64,000 bases of DNA from Nocardioides ochotonae (GCF_011420305.2 NZ_CP061769.1:1661001-1725000); one strand, 5' to 3'. Shown: positions 1 to 11,255, counted from the stretch's first letter. Numbers and translations are program-made. Notes: generated by a model not told the origin, from the letters alone.

Positions 1-258
1 GGCGAGCAGTGGGCGTGACGCGGACGATAATGGTGGCGACAGCGTCCTCCGTGAACATCGCCATCACATCCCCCGCGTCGCCAGCGCCTCATTCATAGGC
101 AGCGGCAGTCATGCTACGGACAAAACCGGGCGTCCATGCGGGATCGGCCACATCGGCGTCCAGTCTTCCTGGGGACTGCTGCACGGATAGGTGGCATCGG
201 TGCAGCAGTCCTTTCGAGCTGCCCGCCCATGTGCAGAAGCGGAGTGCATCCAAGGGGC

Positions 259-286
259 TGAATTGCCCCGGGTTTCGTGGAGGCTC
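259..286. repeat. Left terminal inverted repeat of IS3-family element
   Basis: Pairs with 1628-1655 read in reverse complement, 24 of 28 positions identical, with mismatches at repeat positions 6, 16, 18 and 19. The outer end reads TGAATTGCCCC. The orfB stop lies just inside it. Confidence 0.88.
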
Positions 287-288
287 GG

Positions 289-1261
<973 letters not shown>

Positions 1262-1284
1262 CGCGACCGGGACCTTGCGTTGGG

Positions 1285-1604
1285 CTACTTGATCTTGCGG
1301 TCGAGCTCCGCTGCGGCGAAAAACGCTGCGGACGTCTTGAGGATCTCGTTGGTCCGCCTCAGCTCACGCACCTGCTGCTCGAGCTCCGCGATCCGCTGCG
1401 CCTCAGCGGTGGTCGTGCCCGGACACGTGCCGCCGTCGATCTCGGCCTGCCGGACCCAGTTGCGCAAGGTCTCCGGGTGCATGCCGAGCTGCTCGGCCAC
1501 GCGCTGGATCGCGCCTGCTTCGTGTCGGGATCCTGCCGAAGCTCCACCGCCATCCGGGTGGCCCGCTCACACAGCTCGTCGGGGTACTTCCTGGGTGCTG
1601 CCAT
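1285..1604 (-). pseudogene. IS3-family orfA, frameshifted
   Basis: The orfA helix-turn-helix protein starts at the ATG ending at 1604 (MAAPRKYPDELCERATRMAV). It reads as orfA up to DPDTKQA, then leaves frame near 1509-1516. The remaining part (VAEQLGMHPETLRNWVRQ, then the leucine-zipper stretch IAELEQQVRELRRTNEILK) continues in another frame to 1285. The break is inside the DNA-binding domain, not at the orfA/orfB overlap where programmed frameshifting occurs in this family, so I read it as decay. Confidence 0.82.
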
Positions 1605-1627
1605 GACTCTCATCCTCCATGGATTGA

Positions 1628-1655
1628 GAGCCTCCATCAGACCCGGGGCGATTCA
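1628..1655. repeat. Right terminal inverted repeat of IS3-family element
   Basis: Reverse complement begins TGAATCGCCCC and matches 259-286. It lies just upstream of the orfA start codon at 1604. Confidence 0.88.
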
Positions 1656-1869
1656 CCTCCTCGCGTGGGCGTCCTGATGACGGCGCTGCACGTTCTGCCG
1701 AGCAGGTCATGGCGGGGGCTCCAACTTGGCTGAACCTCGTCGTGGTCTTTGCGTGGGACGGCAGCAAGGTGATGCTCCTGGCTACACCGCCCAGGATGGC
1801 GCGCTCGCGATGGCCGCCCGACCTGGGGTCAAACCCGCAGCGGCGCGGGCGCGCTCGTAGCCTTGCGCC

Positions 1870-2184
1870 GTGAACGACGAACTTTCGCTGTTTGGCGACG
1901 AGCCGACGCCGGATGCTCCTATCGCACCCGCGGTGACCCCGATCGCGGAGTGGCAGATCAACCTGCTGCGGAAGGCGCTGGACGCGCGGAGTCTGACGAC
2001 GATGTCCGAGAGGCAGTCGGTGATCGAGGCCGCTGCCGGCCGATCCGTGGAGTCACTACGCGCACTCACGCATGACGAGGGCTTGCAAGTACTTTCTCGT
2101 CTCGGCCAGGCACCTGTTTTGGGGCGAGCCTCCAAGTCGGCTTGGGACGACCGTGACGAGGACACCTGGATCGATCGGCTCTGA
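1870..2184 (+). CDS. Small conserved-looking hypothetical protein
   Basis: A 104-aa protein from a GTG at 1870. Residues 1-24 are acidic and proline-rich; the rest is helical (AEWQINLLRKALDA, then a GRSVESLRALTHDEGLQVLS segment) with an acidic tail DDRDEDTWIDRL. The helical part resembles, by eye only, the short modules at the ends of some phage recombination or single-strand-binding proteins; that is weak inference. It converges on the SNF2 helicase gene with 16 bp between stops, so it may belong to the same defence locus. No catalytic motif is seen. Confidence 0.6.
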   Translation: MNDELSLFGDEPTPDAPIAPAVTPIAEWQINLLRKALDARSLTTMSERQSVIEAAAGRSVESLRALTHDEGLQVLSRLGQAPVLGRASKSAWDDRDEDTWIDRL

Positions 2185-2200
2185 CGGTGCGACCTGCCGG

Positions 2201-4825
2201 TCATGGCTGGCTGAGCAGGCGCTCGCGCTCCAGAGCCACGATCTCCCGTGCGACTTTGGCGTCGGAGATGTCGAACGCTTCCGGTGAGCTGTTGGCCGTT
2301 TCCGAGACGCGAGCGAACTCGGCGAACAGCTCGCTCTTCCGCGCCAAAATGTCGGTGATCCGCTTATCGACGCCATCTTCCGACAGAAGGCGGTGGACCT
2401 GCACCGACTCCAGTTGACCCATGCGGCGGGAGCGAGCGATCGCCTGCCACTCTGTCGTCGGCTTCAGCTGCGGCTCGCAGATCACGACGACCGAGGCAGC
2501 CTGGATGTTCAGGCCGACTCCACCGGCGACGATCTGCGCGACCAAGACAGCGCCGTGCCCCGCCCGCGAGAACTCGTCAACCATCTGCTGGCGTCTGGCT
2601 GCCGGGACCGAGCCGGTCAGCGGGCCGAAGACTTTGCCCGGCAGCACGGAGGCGATGTCGTCCAGCGCTCCTCGGAAGTGCGAGAACACGATGACCCGTC
2701 GTTCGTTGTCCTCTGCCTCTTCGACGATGTCGAGAAGGCGCTGCATCTTCTGGGAGTTGGACCCCGCACGAAGTGCAGCTTGTCGCATGGCCATGAAGTT
2801 GCCCTCCACGACGGCGGCTCGGTAGTGTCGCTCGTCGGCTGGCGAGAGCGGCATCCACTCGTTGACCTCCACGAGTTCAGGAAGCTCGGTCAGTACGTCT
2901 TCCTGGTTCCGGCGGAGGTATGCCGGGGCCACCTGCTTCCGAAACTGTCGTGGCGCGAACTCGGTGGCGCTCACGGTCAAGTCGGGCCGGAGGTAGCCGA
3001 CCAGGTTGCGGAACTCCTCGATCCTGTTCTCGAGCGGTGTGCCGGTGAGCAGGATGGTGCGCTCGCATCCTTGGATCAGCGTGAGGGACCGTCGGGTCCG
3101 CTGAGCATCGGGATTCTTGATGTAGTGCGCCTCATCGAGCACCAGGCACGCGGGCTTTGCGCGATCCGAGATCTGTCCGTCCAACCAACCAAGACTGTCG
3201 TACGTCGTCACGGCAACGCCGCCGTTGCGAATCCAGGATGTCAGCGACCCATCGCGGCCTGGCCCATGCAGCCGGTGTGCTCGCAGGTCGGACTTCGCGG
3301 CGACCTCTCGAACCCAGTTGGTGACGACCGCCGCGGGGCAGACCACGAGAAAGTGGTGTGAGCCCTTGGCGCGCAGGTGAGTCAGGACGGCCAGCGACTC
3401 GACGGTCTTTCCGAGGCCCATCTCGTCACCGATGATCACCTTGCGTTGGACGAGGGCGAACCGGGCGCCGAAGGACTGGTAGCCGCGCAGGGACGCCTTC
3501 AGGTGGGTCGTCTCCAGCTTGAGATCGCGGATCGCCTCCAGGATCTCTGTAGGCAGATCGCCTTGACTCTTCTCCTCATCATCGGAGAGGAAACCGAGCT
3601 CGGAGAGCATCGCGAAGTAATCGGCAGGCCGACTGATGAAGTCGTCCCACGGGTCGTCGGCCGTCGAACTACCGGTCCCAGCGAGAAGCGAAGCACGGTT
3701 CGCGACTGCAGCGATCGCTGACCGCAGCTCCTGGACCGAGCGACCTTCTGGAACGACGACGACGTGCGAGACCTTCGGCTCCGATGCCGAGATGATCGGT
3801 CGCAGCGCCTCCGCGGCTTCGAGATCGGACGTGGCGCTCTTGATCGACCGGGCGGTGTCCCAAGCGCGCAAGGCCTTGAGGAGATCCGTCGCGGCTGCCG
3901 AGCGGTTCTTGATGTCGATCCGCACGGGCATCTCGTCGACAGTGGTCTGCCAGATGGTGCGCGCAGCACCGACCATGCGGTTGCCGGTCGTCTCGCCTAC
4001 TCCAGGGAGGGTGAGGATCCGGCCCCCGTGGTCGAGAACCTGCTGCACGTTCTTGATGCCGGCGGACGTGAGTGCGGTGATCCGTACCTGTCCGTTCGTG
4101 GCGTCCCTGAGCCGCTCCACCGGCATGTCGGAGACCAGCCTTCGTGCCTCGGCTTGACGGACTGCGTTGCCGGCGTTGGCTATCGCGGAACGGAGGTCGC
4201 CTTCGCGCTGTACGGCGCGATCCATCGCGGTGATCGCCGAGGCGGCCGAGTCGAGCTCGGGACGCTCCAGGAGCTCCGACCCATTCGCCACGGACGATGC
4301 GAAGCCCACCTGCTCCGTCAAGAGTGCGGACGCCCCGATCGCAGGAACCGACTTCTTGTCCCAGCCCTCGAGGCGTTCCAGCTCGTCGGCGAAGCTCGTG
4401 CTACCGAGCCAGGCGTGGAACCCCGCGATCCACTCAGCGGCCTTGGCGCCAGCGTCCTTCCTGTCCTTGCCGGAGAACATCCGCCGCGCGCCGAGCACTG
4501 ACTTCGCCTCGCTCGCCGCCCGTGCGAAGCCGTCGCCACTCATCTCCGCAATCGCGCGCGTGGCGTCGGGGGAGTAGGCCGGCAGCTGGTGGCCACGCGC
4601 CATTGCGGTGACGAGGTCCCCGTCTCCGGGCGTCAGAGCCAGCGTCCGCCATGCAACGCCACGTTCGCCCGTGACGGGCGCCAAGCGCGCCTTGAGGGCA
4701 TCGCAAGCCATCTGGCGGTCGTCGGCGATGCGCTGCCGCTGCTTGCCGAGCTTCGCTGCTCGCTTCGCCCACCCGGTGACGTCTTCGGCAACGCTCTTGA
4801 GGCGCTGACGCTCTTCTCGTTCCAT
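2201..4825 (-). CDS. SNF2-family helicase/ATPase with long N-terminal region
   Basis: An 874-aa protein. Residues 1 to about 430 are helical and unfamiliar, except for a helix-hairpin-helix-like stretch near 245-289 (LTSAGIKNVQQVLDHGG, then LPGVGETTGN). From about 445 it is a SNF2 ATPase: Walker A GDEMGLGKT near 461, DEAH in LVLDEAHYIKN near 558, motif III LTGTPLENR, and a C-terminal helicase lobe ending in the VAGGVGLNIQAASVV and ARSRRMGQ region. Such proteins translocate on duplex DNA. It starts at the ATG ending at 4825 behind a G-rich ribosome site and is divergent, across 125 bp, from the helicase-methylase run at 4951, which suggests shared control. It is not a canonical chromatin-type Snf2; a DNA-tracking role in the neighbouring restriction locus is inference. 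Confidence 0.85.
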   Translation of the reverse strand: MEREERQRLKSVAEDVTGWAKRAAKLGKQRQRIADDRQMACDALKARLAPVTGERGVAWRTLALTPGDGDLVTAMARGHQLPAYSPDATRAIAEMSGDGFARAASEAKSVLGARRMFSGKDRKDAGAKAAEWIAGFHAWLGSTSFADELERLEGWDKKSVPAIGASALLTEQVGFASSVANGSELLERPELDSAASAITAMDRAVQREGDLRSAIANAGNAVRQAEARRLVSDMPVERLRDATNGQVRITALTSAGIKNVQQVLDHGGRILTLPGVGETTGNRMVGAARTIWQTTVDEMPVRIDIKNRSAAATDLLKALRAWDTARSIKSATSDLEAAEALRPIISASEPKVSHVVVVPEGRSVQELRSAIAAVANRASLLAGTGSSTADDPWDDFISRPADYFAMLSELGFLSDDEEKSQGDLPTEILEAIRDLKLETTHLKASLRGYQSFGARFALVQRKVIIGDEMGLGKTVESLAVLTHLRAKGSHHFLVVCPAAVVTNWVREVAAKSDLRAHRLHGPGRDGSLTSWIRNGGVAVTTYDSLGWLDGQISDRAKPACLVLDEAHYIKNPDAQRTRRSLTLIQGCERTILLTGTPLENRIEEFRNLVGYLRPDLTVSATEFAPRQFRKQVAPAYLRRNQEDVLTELPELVEVNEWMPLSPADERHYRAAVVEGNFMAMRQAALRAGSNSQKMQRLLDIVEEAEDNERRVIVFSHFRGALDDIASVLPGKVFGPLTGSVPAARRQQMVDEFSRAGHGAVLVAQIVAGGVGLNIQAASVVVICEPQLKPTTEWQAIARSRRMGQLESVQVHRLLSEDGVDKRITDILARKSELFAEFARVSETANSSPEAFDISDAKVAREIVALERERLLSQP

Positions 4826-4950
4826 GACCCCCGCTGACTCAACCTGATCCTGGGAAGATTAGTAGGGACCGCCCCGACGGAACCGGCGGGATCGCGAAAT
4901 GTCGGCCGCCCCGAGTACCGTTCGTAGGCTGTCAACCAGGAGGTCACTTC
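4826..4950. promoter_or_regulatory. Divergent intergenic region of the defence locus
   Basis: 125 bp separates the divergent SNF2 genes. It must hold the promoters for both directions. A TAGGCT at 4925-4930 is a possible -10 for the rightward genes, without a convincing -35. The AGGAGGT at 4938-4944 is the ribosome-binding site that supports the GTG start at 4951. Confidence 0.4.
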
Positions 4951-7900
4951 GTGCAGCTTGAAGAGCTGAAGCCCGGTCTGCGGATCGATGGGCTCATCCC
5001 CGCCGACGTCATCACGGTGATCGCCGCGCAGTGGCACGGCACGGACGCCCTCGAGCTGACCTACAAGAACGCCTCGGGTGGGCTCGGCCAGCAGGTCGTG
5101 TTTCGCAAGGATCAGGACAAGCTCTCGATCGCACAGAGCGGCAGCCGTGCCTTCGACGCCACTGCGAGCGACTTCAAGCTGGTCGCCGAGGCCCAGCGGA
5201 TCTCCCTCGCGGGGCTCTTCGACCCGATGCTCGCCGTGGCCACGAGCGACGTGCAGCCGCTACCGCACCAGATCCGTGCGGTGTACGGAGAGCTGCTGCC
5301 CCGCACGCCCCTGCGCTTCCTGCTCGCCGACGATCCCGGTGCCGGCAAGACGATCATGGCCGGCCTCTATATCAAAGAGCTGTTGCTCCGCGACGACGTG
5401 AAGCAGTGCCTGATCATCGCGCCCGGCGGCCTGGTCGAGCAGTGGCAGGACGAACTCTTCTTCAAGTTCGGCCTTCGGTTCGACCTGCTCACCAACCAGC
5501 TCATCGACGCTCAGGTCAACTTCAACGTCTTCGAGACCAACCCGCTGCTGATCGCGCGGATGGATCAGCTCTCCCGCAACGAACAGCTCCAGGCCCAGCT
5601 CAAGGAGACCGAGTGGGACCTGATCATCGTCGACGAGGCCCACCGCATGGGCGCTCACTACTTCGGCGGCGAGCTCCGCAAGACCAAGCGCTTCCTGCTC
5701 GGCGAGATGCTCGGCGAGATCACCCGACACCTGCTCCTGATGACCGCGACTCCTCATTCGGGCAAGGAGGACGACTTCCAGGCCTTCTTGACTCTGCTCG
5801 ACCGTGACCGGTTCGAGGGCAAGCAGAAGAAGAGCGCCGACGTCACCGGCATCATGCGCCGCATGGTCAAGGAAGACCTCCTGACCTTCGAGGGCAAGAA
5901 GCTCTTCCCTGAGCGCATCGCCGAGACGGTGCCGTACGAGTTGACCGCGCTGGAACACGACCTGTACGAGGACGTCACCCACTACGTCCGTGAGGGGATG
6001 AACCGCGCCGAACGGCTGGGCGGCAAGCGCAAGAACACCGTCGGGTTCGCGCTCACCGTCCTCCAGCGCCGGCTCGCGTCCAGCCCCGAGGCGATCTACA
6101 AGAGCCTCGTACGACGTACCGAGCGACTGGAGCGCAAGAAGCAGGAGATCCTCAACGGCACCTACCGCGAGGTCGAGCCCGACATTGACCTGGGCGACAT
6201 CGACGACGATGAGTTCAATGCCGAAGAGATCGAGGCGGCCGAGGAGGAACTGCTCGACGCAGCCACGGCCTCCCGGACGGTCGAGGAGCTCAACGCCGAG
6301 CTCATCGAGCTCGGCGACCTCGTCAAGACGGCGCGGCGGGTGCGTGAAGCCGGGACCGACCGCAAGTGGACCGAGCTGTCGACCATCCTGCAGGACCACG
6401 CACTCGTCACCGATGCCAATGGCTTGCCGCGGAAGTTCATCATCTTCACCGAGCACCGGGACACCCTCGACTACCTCCAGACCAAGATCGGTTCACTCCT
6501 CGGCAAGCCGGATGCGGTCCGCGCCATCCACGGCGGCGTACGCCGTGCAGAGCGACGGCAGATCACCGAAGAGTTCACCAAGAACCGCGACTGCCAGATC
6601 CTCTTGGCCACCGATGCCGCGGGCGAAGGTCTCAACCTCCAGGCAGCGCACCTGATGGTCAACTACGACCTTCCTTGGAACCCCAACCGCATCGAGCAGC
6701 GCTTCGGGCGAGTCCACCGCATCGGCCAGGAGGAGGTCTGCCGCCTCTGGAACCTCGTCGCCTCCAACACGCGCGAAGGCGAGGTCTTCACCCGTCTGCT
6801 GGAGAAGCTCGACCAGATGCGTGAGACCTACGGCGGCAAGGTCTTCGACGTTCTCGGGGAGGCGTTCACCGAGACGCCGCTGCGCAACCTGCTCCTGGAT
6901 GCCATCCAGTACGGCGAGCGGGCCGACGTGAAGGCGAAGATGCATGAGGTCATCGACGCCTCAGTGGGCGATGGCCTCAAGGACCTGCTCGACGAGCGCG
7001 CCCTCGCCTCCGATCACCTCGCTGATGCCGACCTGCACGCGCTCCGAGCCGCGATGGACGAGGCCCGAGCGCGGCGCCTCCAGCCGCACTACATCGAACT
7101 CGCCTTCAAGGCAGCCTTCGCCAAGCTCGGCGGACGCATCGTCAAGCGCGAACAGGGCCGCTACGAGATCGCCAACGTGCCGCAGCACATCCGCTCAGCT
7201 GGCACGGGCCCGATCGCCACCAAGTACGACCGGGTCACCTTCGACCTCAGCCACGTGCAGCCCGACGGCCTCACTCGTGCAGACCTGCTTGCGCCCGGCC
7301 ATCCGCTCCACGACGCCGTCATGAGCGAGGCCATTCGCAACTTCGGCGGGGCGCTCAACAAGGGCACGGTCCTCGTCTCGGCCACTCTGGAGGAGCCGCA
7401 GCTCCTCGTCGGCGTCGTTGAGGAGGTCGCCGACGCGACCGGCGAGTCCGTGGCAAGGCGGTTCGGGTACGCGTACGTCGACAGTTTCGGCACCGTCAGC
7501 CCCGCTGGGCCGGCGCCGTACCTGGACTGCGTGGGCGCCCCGGAAGGTCCGGCAACGGATGCCGCGAGGCGCTTGGGCTGGCTGGGTGACGCGGAGGACA
7601 AGGCGACGAGCTGGATCATCGCCAATCAGTTGCCCGAGTACCTCGGCGAGGTGCAGCCGCGCCGGCTGAACGAGCTGACCAAGGCGCGCGACCTCGTCAC
7701 CAAGCGCCTGAGCGCCGAGAGCGAGCGGCTCCTGCTCGACGCAGCCGTCGCGTCGGAGAAGGAGCAGAAGGGCGAGAAGCCGAAGGAGTCCTCTGACAGC
7801 CTGAACCGCAAGGCTGTCGAACTCGACTCGCGTCTCGGCAAGCGCCTCGCGTTGTTGGACCAGCAGCAGCTCATGTCGACCAAGCCACCGCACATCGTCA

Positions 7901-8361
7901 CCGCGGCACTGGTGCTACCCATCGGCATGCTTGAGGGCGAGATCCCGGCGAGTGCGCCGATCCACGCGAAGGAGACCAAGGCAGTCGAACGTCGCGGCGT
8001 CGACCTGGTCCTCGCCCGCGAGCGCGAGCTGGGCCGCAGGCCGGTCGAGCAGGCGTTCAACAACAAGGGCTTCGACATCCTGTCCACCGACGCCAACGGC
8101 GACACCTACCGGATCGAGGTCAAGGCGCGCATCGAGGGCGCCAAGGACTTCTTCGTGACCCACAACGAGGTCATGACCGGCAAGAACGCGGTCCCGCGCT
8201 ACCGCCTCGCCCTGGTCAGGGTCGACCCGCGAGGAGCGCCATACGATGATGTCCGCTACCTCGGCGACCCGTTCGCGACGACCGACCTCGGCGACTTCGA
8301 GGCAACGGGCATCCGGGGCGACTGGGCCAAGACCTGGGCTAAGGGCGCTGCCCCCTTCTGA
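4951..8361 (+). CDS. SNF2-like helicase with C-terminal DUF3883 nuclease-like domain
   Basis: A 1136-aa protein from a GTG at 4951 with a strong AGGAGGT. The helicase core has Walker A DDPGAGKTIMAG (near 127), DEAH in IIVDEAHRMGAHYF (near 227), TATPHSGKEDD (near 265), and motifs V and VI in ATDAAGEGLNLQAAH and QRFGRVHRIGQ (about 553-592). An acidic insert (EVEPDIDLGDIDDDEFNAEE) lies near 410-430. Residues about 1030-1110 look like DUF3883: GFDIL followed by YRIEVKAR is the spacing of a PD-(D/E)xK nuclease fold. This architecture resembles DISARM DrmD-type helicases and other restriction helicases. The methylase gene follows 131 bp downstream. DNA loading or translocation plus cleavage is the likely role. 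Confidence 0.88.
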   Translation: MQLEELKPGLRIDGLIPADVITVIAAQWHGTDALELTYKNASGGLGQQVVFRKDQDKLSIAQSGSRAFDATASDFKLVAEAQRISLAGLFDPMLAVATSDVQPLPHQIRAVYGELLPRTPLRFLLADDPGAGKTIMAGLYIKELLLRDDVKQCLIIAPGGLVEQWQDELFFKFGLRFDLLTNQLIDAQVNFNVFETNPLLIARMDQLSRNEQLQAQLKETEWDLIIVDEAHRMGAHYFGGELRKTKRFLLGEMLGEITRHLLLMTATPHSGKEDDFQAFLTLLDRDRFEGKQKKSADVTGIMRRMVKEDLLTFEGKKLFPERIAETVPYELTALEHDLYEDVTHYVREGMNRAERLGGKRKNTVGFALTVLQRRLASSPEAIYKSLVRRTERLERKKQEILNGTYREVEPDIDLGDIDDDEFNAEEIEAAEEELLDAATASRTVEELNAELIELGDLVKTARRVREAGTDRKWTELSTILQDHALVTDANGLPRKFIIFTEHRDTLDYLQTKIGSLLGKPDAVRAIHGGVRRAERRQITEEFTKNRDCQILLATDAAGEGLNLQAAHLMVNYDLPWNPNRIEQRFGRVHRIGQEEVCRLWNLVASNTREGEVFTRLLEKLDQMRETYGGKVFDVLGEAFTETPLRNLLLDAIQYGERADVKAKMHEVIDASVGDGLKDLLDERALASDHLADADLHALRAAMDEARARRLQPHYIELAFKAAFAKLGGRIVKREQGRYEIANVPQHIRSAGTGPIATKYDRVTFDLSHVQPDGLTRADLLAPGHPLHDAVMSEAIRNFGGALNKGTVLVSATLEEPQLLVGVVEEVADATGESVARRFGYAYVDSFGTVSPAGPAPYLDCVGAPEGPATDAARRLGWLGDAEDKATSWIIANQLPEYLGEVQPRRLNELTKARDLVTKRLSAESERLLLDAAVASEKEQKGEKPKESSDSLNRKAVELDSRLGKRLALLDQQQLMSTKPPHIVTAALVLPIGMLEGEIPASAPIHAKETKAVERRGVDLVLARERELGRRPVEQAFNNKGFDILSTDANGDTYRIEVKARIEGAKDFFVTHNEVMTGKNAVPRYRLALVRVDPRGAPYDDVRYLGDPFATTDLGDFEATGIRGDWAKTWAKGAAPF

Positions 8362-8492
8362 TGCGGGCCGGCACCATTCACTCCCCGTTCCATCCAAAGC
8401 GTCGGGCCCCAACGGTAAGTTCATACACACAAACACGCGCCGCATCGGCGGTGAGGTTCGCCCGTCATCGGGCATGAAGGGTCGAGGAACTA

Positions 8493-11255
8493 GTGCACAA
8501 GCGCAAGCTGATCGAGGTGGCTCTGCCGCTGGAGGCAATCAACCGAGAGTCTGCTCGGGAGAAGTCCATCCGGCACGGTCACCCGTCGACCCTGCACATG
8601 TGGTGGGCTCGGCGTCCGTTGGCTGCTGCTCGCGCTGTTCTGTTCGCCCAGCTCGTCGATGACCCAGGCTCGCTATCGGAGGAGTTCCCAACCGAGGAAC
8701 TTCAGCGCATGGAGCGCGAGAGGCTCCACGACATCATCAAGCGTTTGGTCGTGTGGGAGAACGTTCGCGACGAGAAACTCCTCGCCGAAGCGCACGCGGA
8801 GATCGTGAAATCAGCACCGGACGGTCAGCCACCCGCAATCCTCGACCCCTTCGCAGGTGGCGGCACCATCCCGCTTGAAGCCCAACGCCTCGGTCTCGCA
8901 GCGCACGCCTCCGATCTCAACCCGGTGGCCGTACTCATCAACAAGGCTCTCATCGAACTCCCGCCCAAGTTCAAGGACCAGACGCCGATTTTTCCCGGTC
9001 TCGCGGACTCGCAGATTCGGGCTTGGAAAGGGGCCGAGGGTCTCGCCGCGGACGTGCGAGCCTACGGCGGTTGGATACGCGACGAAGCCGAGAAGAGGAT
9101 CGGCCACCTTTACCCGAGGGCAGACGGCAAAACCGTCATCGCCTGGATCTGGGCGCGGACGGTCACCTGTCCCAACCCTGCGTGCGGCATCGAGATGCCG
9201 CTGGTGCGGTCTTGGTGGCTTGGCAAGAAGAAAGGCAAGGAGGCGTATGTTGTCCCAGAAGTCGTGCCAGACGACACTGCACGCAGCGGTCGGCGCGTTC
9301 GTTTCGAGATTGGCCACAACCCCTCAGAGGGGCCGAACTCGGATTCTGACGGCACAGTGGCGCGGACCGCGGCGACATGCATTGCTTGCCAGGGTCCTGT
9401 CCCGCTTCGATATGTTCGTGCCGAAGGGCAGGGCGGCCGCCTCGGCGCTGCGCTGATGGCCGTTGTTGCAGAGGGCAATCGCCAACGCGTTCACTTTGCT
9501 CCGACCGAGGAACATCGGCGAGCAGCAGACGTTGCACTTCCAGACTCGGTTCCGGTTGGGTCTTTGCCGCCGCACGGTCTGCAACCCGCCAACCCCCAAA
9601 CCATTCGGATTTATGGTTTCAACGAGTGGTCCGATCTTTTCACCAGCCGTCAATTGATAGCTTTGACAACGTTCAGCGACTTGGTGATTGAGGCTCGTGA
9701 GCGAGTGAAGTCTGACGGCGGGACCCAGGCATACGCGGATGCCGTGGCCACCTATCTCGGGTTCGTTCAGAGCAAAATGACCAACCTTTCCTCGTCTATC
9801 ACGACGTGGATGAGTGATCGCGGAGCGTTCCGTGAGACCTTCGCCAGGCAGGCGCTTCCGATGACATGGGATTACGCCGAGGCCAATGTGTTATCAAACT
9901 CTGGCGGTGGCTGGCTGACTTTTCTCGACAAGGAAGTCAAGGTTATTGAAGCCCTGATGCCGGGTGGGCATGTAGATGTCGCTCAGGCCGACGCGGCTAG
10001 CAGGAGCTTCTCCAACCTCCTGATTAGTACCGACCCGCCCTACTACGACAACATTGGCTACTCGGACCTTTCTGACTTCTTTTACATCTGGCTCCGCCGT
10101 TCGCTCCGCGATGTTCACCCTGCGCTGTTGAGCACCATGCTGGTGCCTAAGGCAGAAGAACTCGTCGCGAATCCGCACCGTCACAACGGCAAGGCGGGAG
10201 CGAAGGAATTTTTCGAGGATGGCTTCCAAAAGGTCTTCGCCCACGCACGCCAGGACGCACGGGAGGACTACCCCATAACGGTCTGGTACGCCTTCAAACA
10301 GTCCGACTCAGATGAGGCGGGCGAGGCATCGACCGGCTGGGAGACTTTGCTCGAAGGGATGATTCGATCTGGGTGGGAGATCACCGCAACCTGGCCCATG
10401 CGAACCGAGGGTTCAGGGAGGCTGCTGGCCAAGGACACCAACGCGCTTGCCTCATCAATCGTCCTGTCGCTACGACCGCGACCTGGGGGTTCGCTCACGA
10501 CCGACAGGCGAGGCTTCCTCGCGGCGCTTGAGGCTGAACTTCCGGACGCTCTTCGTAAACTTCAGCAAGGCATGATCGCACCCGTCGACCTGCCGCAGGC
10601 TGCCATTGGACCTGGAATGGCTGTGTTCAGCCGATTTGGCGCAGTTCTTGAGCCTGACGGGTCCAAGATGACCGTCCGTGCGGCCCTCTCACGAATCAAC
10701 GAGATCCTTGACCAGGTGCTGAACGAACAGGAGGGCGACTTCGACGCGACGTCGCGCTTCGCGATCGCCTGGTACCGGCAGCACGGTTACGGCGCGGGGA
10801 AGTTCGGCGACGCGGACAACCTCGCGCGCGCTCGCAATACCAGCTTGAACGTTATGGATCGGGACGAGATCCTGACAAGTCGCGCCGGGGCAGTGCAGCT
10901 CATCAAGCCCGCCGATCTTCCGTGGGACTACGACGTCCTCAAGGACAGTCACACCAGCAACTGGGAAGCCCTGCACCACCTGATCAAGGTGCTGGAACGC
11001 GATGGCATCGCGCCTGCCGGAGCCTTTCTCCAGGCAGCCCTTGGCCGCCCTGACGGTGCCATTGACCCGGACCTCGTCAAAGAGCTGGCGCACCTCCTGT
11101 TCCGAATCGCCGAGGGCAACGGGTGGACGAAGGACGCGCTGAGCTTCAACAACCTCGTCACCAGCTGGCCAGAGATCCTGGAGACGGCTCGTAGCGTCAA
11201 GAAGGCTGGAGCCGAGCAGGCCGCGTTCGACTTCGATGGGGGAGACGATTACTGA
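8493..11255 (+). CDS. DUF1156 Zn-ribbon adenine-specific DNA methylase
   Basis: A 920-aa protein from a GTG at 8493. The N-terminus (LIEVALPLEAINRESAREKS, then MWWARRPLAAARAVL) is the DUF1156 signature. The S-adenosylmethionine motif LDPFAGGGTIPLEA lies near 117-130, and a zinc ribbon is formed by CPNPAC (near 225) and CIAC (near 297). The catalytic motif is DPPYYDN near 513, as in N6-adenine or N4-cytosine methylases of COG1743. It probably marks host DNA. It shares one base with the next gene (TGATG at 11253-11257), implying coupled translation. The stretch around 9600-9660 is only about 45% GC by count (27 of 60), much lower than its flanks. Confidence 0.9.
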   Translation: MHKRKLIEVALPLEAINRESAREKSIRHGHPSTLHMWWARRPLAAARAVLFAQLVDDPGSLSEEFPTEELQRMERERLHDIIKRLVVWENVRDEKLLAEAHAEIVKSAPDGQPPAILDPFAGGGTIPLEAQRLGLAAHASDLNPVAVLINKALIELPPKFKDQTPIFPGLADSQIRAWKGAEGLAADVRAYGGWIRDEAEKRIGHLYPRADGKTVIAWIWARTVTCPNPACGIEMPLVRSWWLGKKKGKEAYVVPEVVPDDTARSGRRVRFEIGHNPSEGPNSDSDGTVARTAATCIACQGPVPLRYVRAEGQGGRLGAALMAVVAEGNRQRVHFAPTEEHRRAADVALPDSVPVGSLPPHGLQPANPQTIRIYGFNEWSDLFTSRQLIALTTFSDLVIEARERVKSDGGTQAYADAVATYLGFVQSKMTNLSSSITTWMSDRGAFRETFARQALPMTWDYAEANVLSNSGGGWLTFLDKEVKVIEALMPGGHVDVAQADAASRSFSNLLISTDPPYYDNIGYSDLSDFFYIWLRRSLRDVHPALLSTMLVPKAEELVANPHRHNGKAGAKEFFEDGFQKVFAHARQDAREDYPITVWYAFKQSDSDEAGEASTGWETLLEGMIRSGWEITATWPMRTEGSGRLLAKDTNALASSIVLSLRPRPGGSLTTDRRGFLAALEAELPDALRKLQQGMIAPVDLPQAAIGPGMAVFSRFGAVLEPDGSKMTVRAALSRINEILDQVLNEQEGDFDATSRFAIAWYRQHGYGAGKFGDADNLARARNTSLNVMDRDEILTSRAGAVQLIKPADLPWDYDVLKDSHTSNWEALHHLIKVLERDGIAPAGAFLQAALGRPDGAIDPDLVKELAHLLFRIAEGNGWTKDALSFNNLVTSWPEILETARSVKKAGAEQAAFDFDGGDDY

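Noticed and set aside
1285..1604. Programmed frameshift between orfA and orfB of the first IS.
   Set aside because: The breaks lie inside each gene, not at the overlap, so they are decay.
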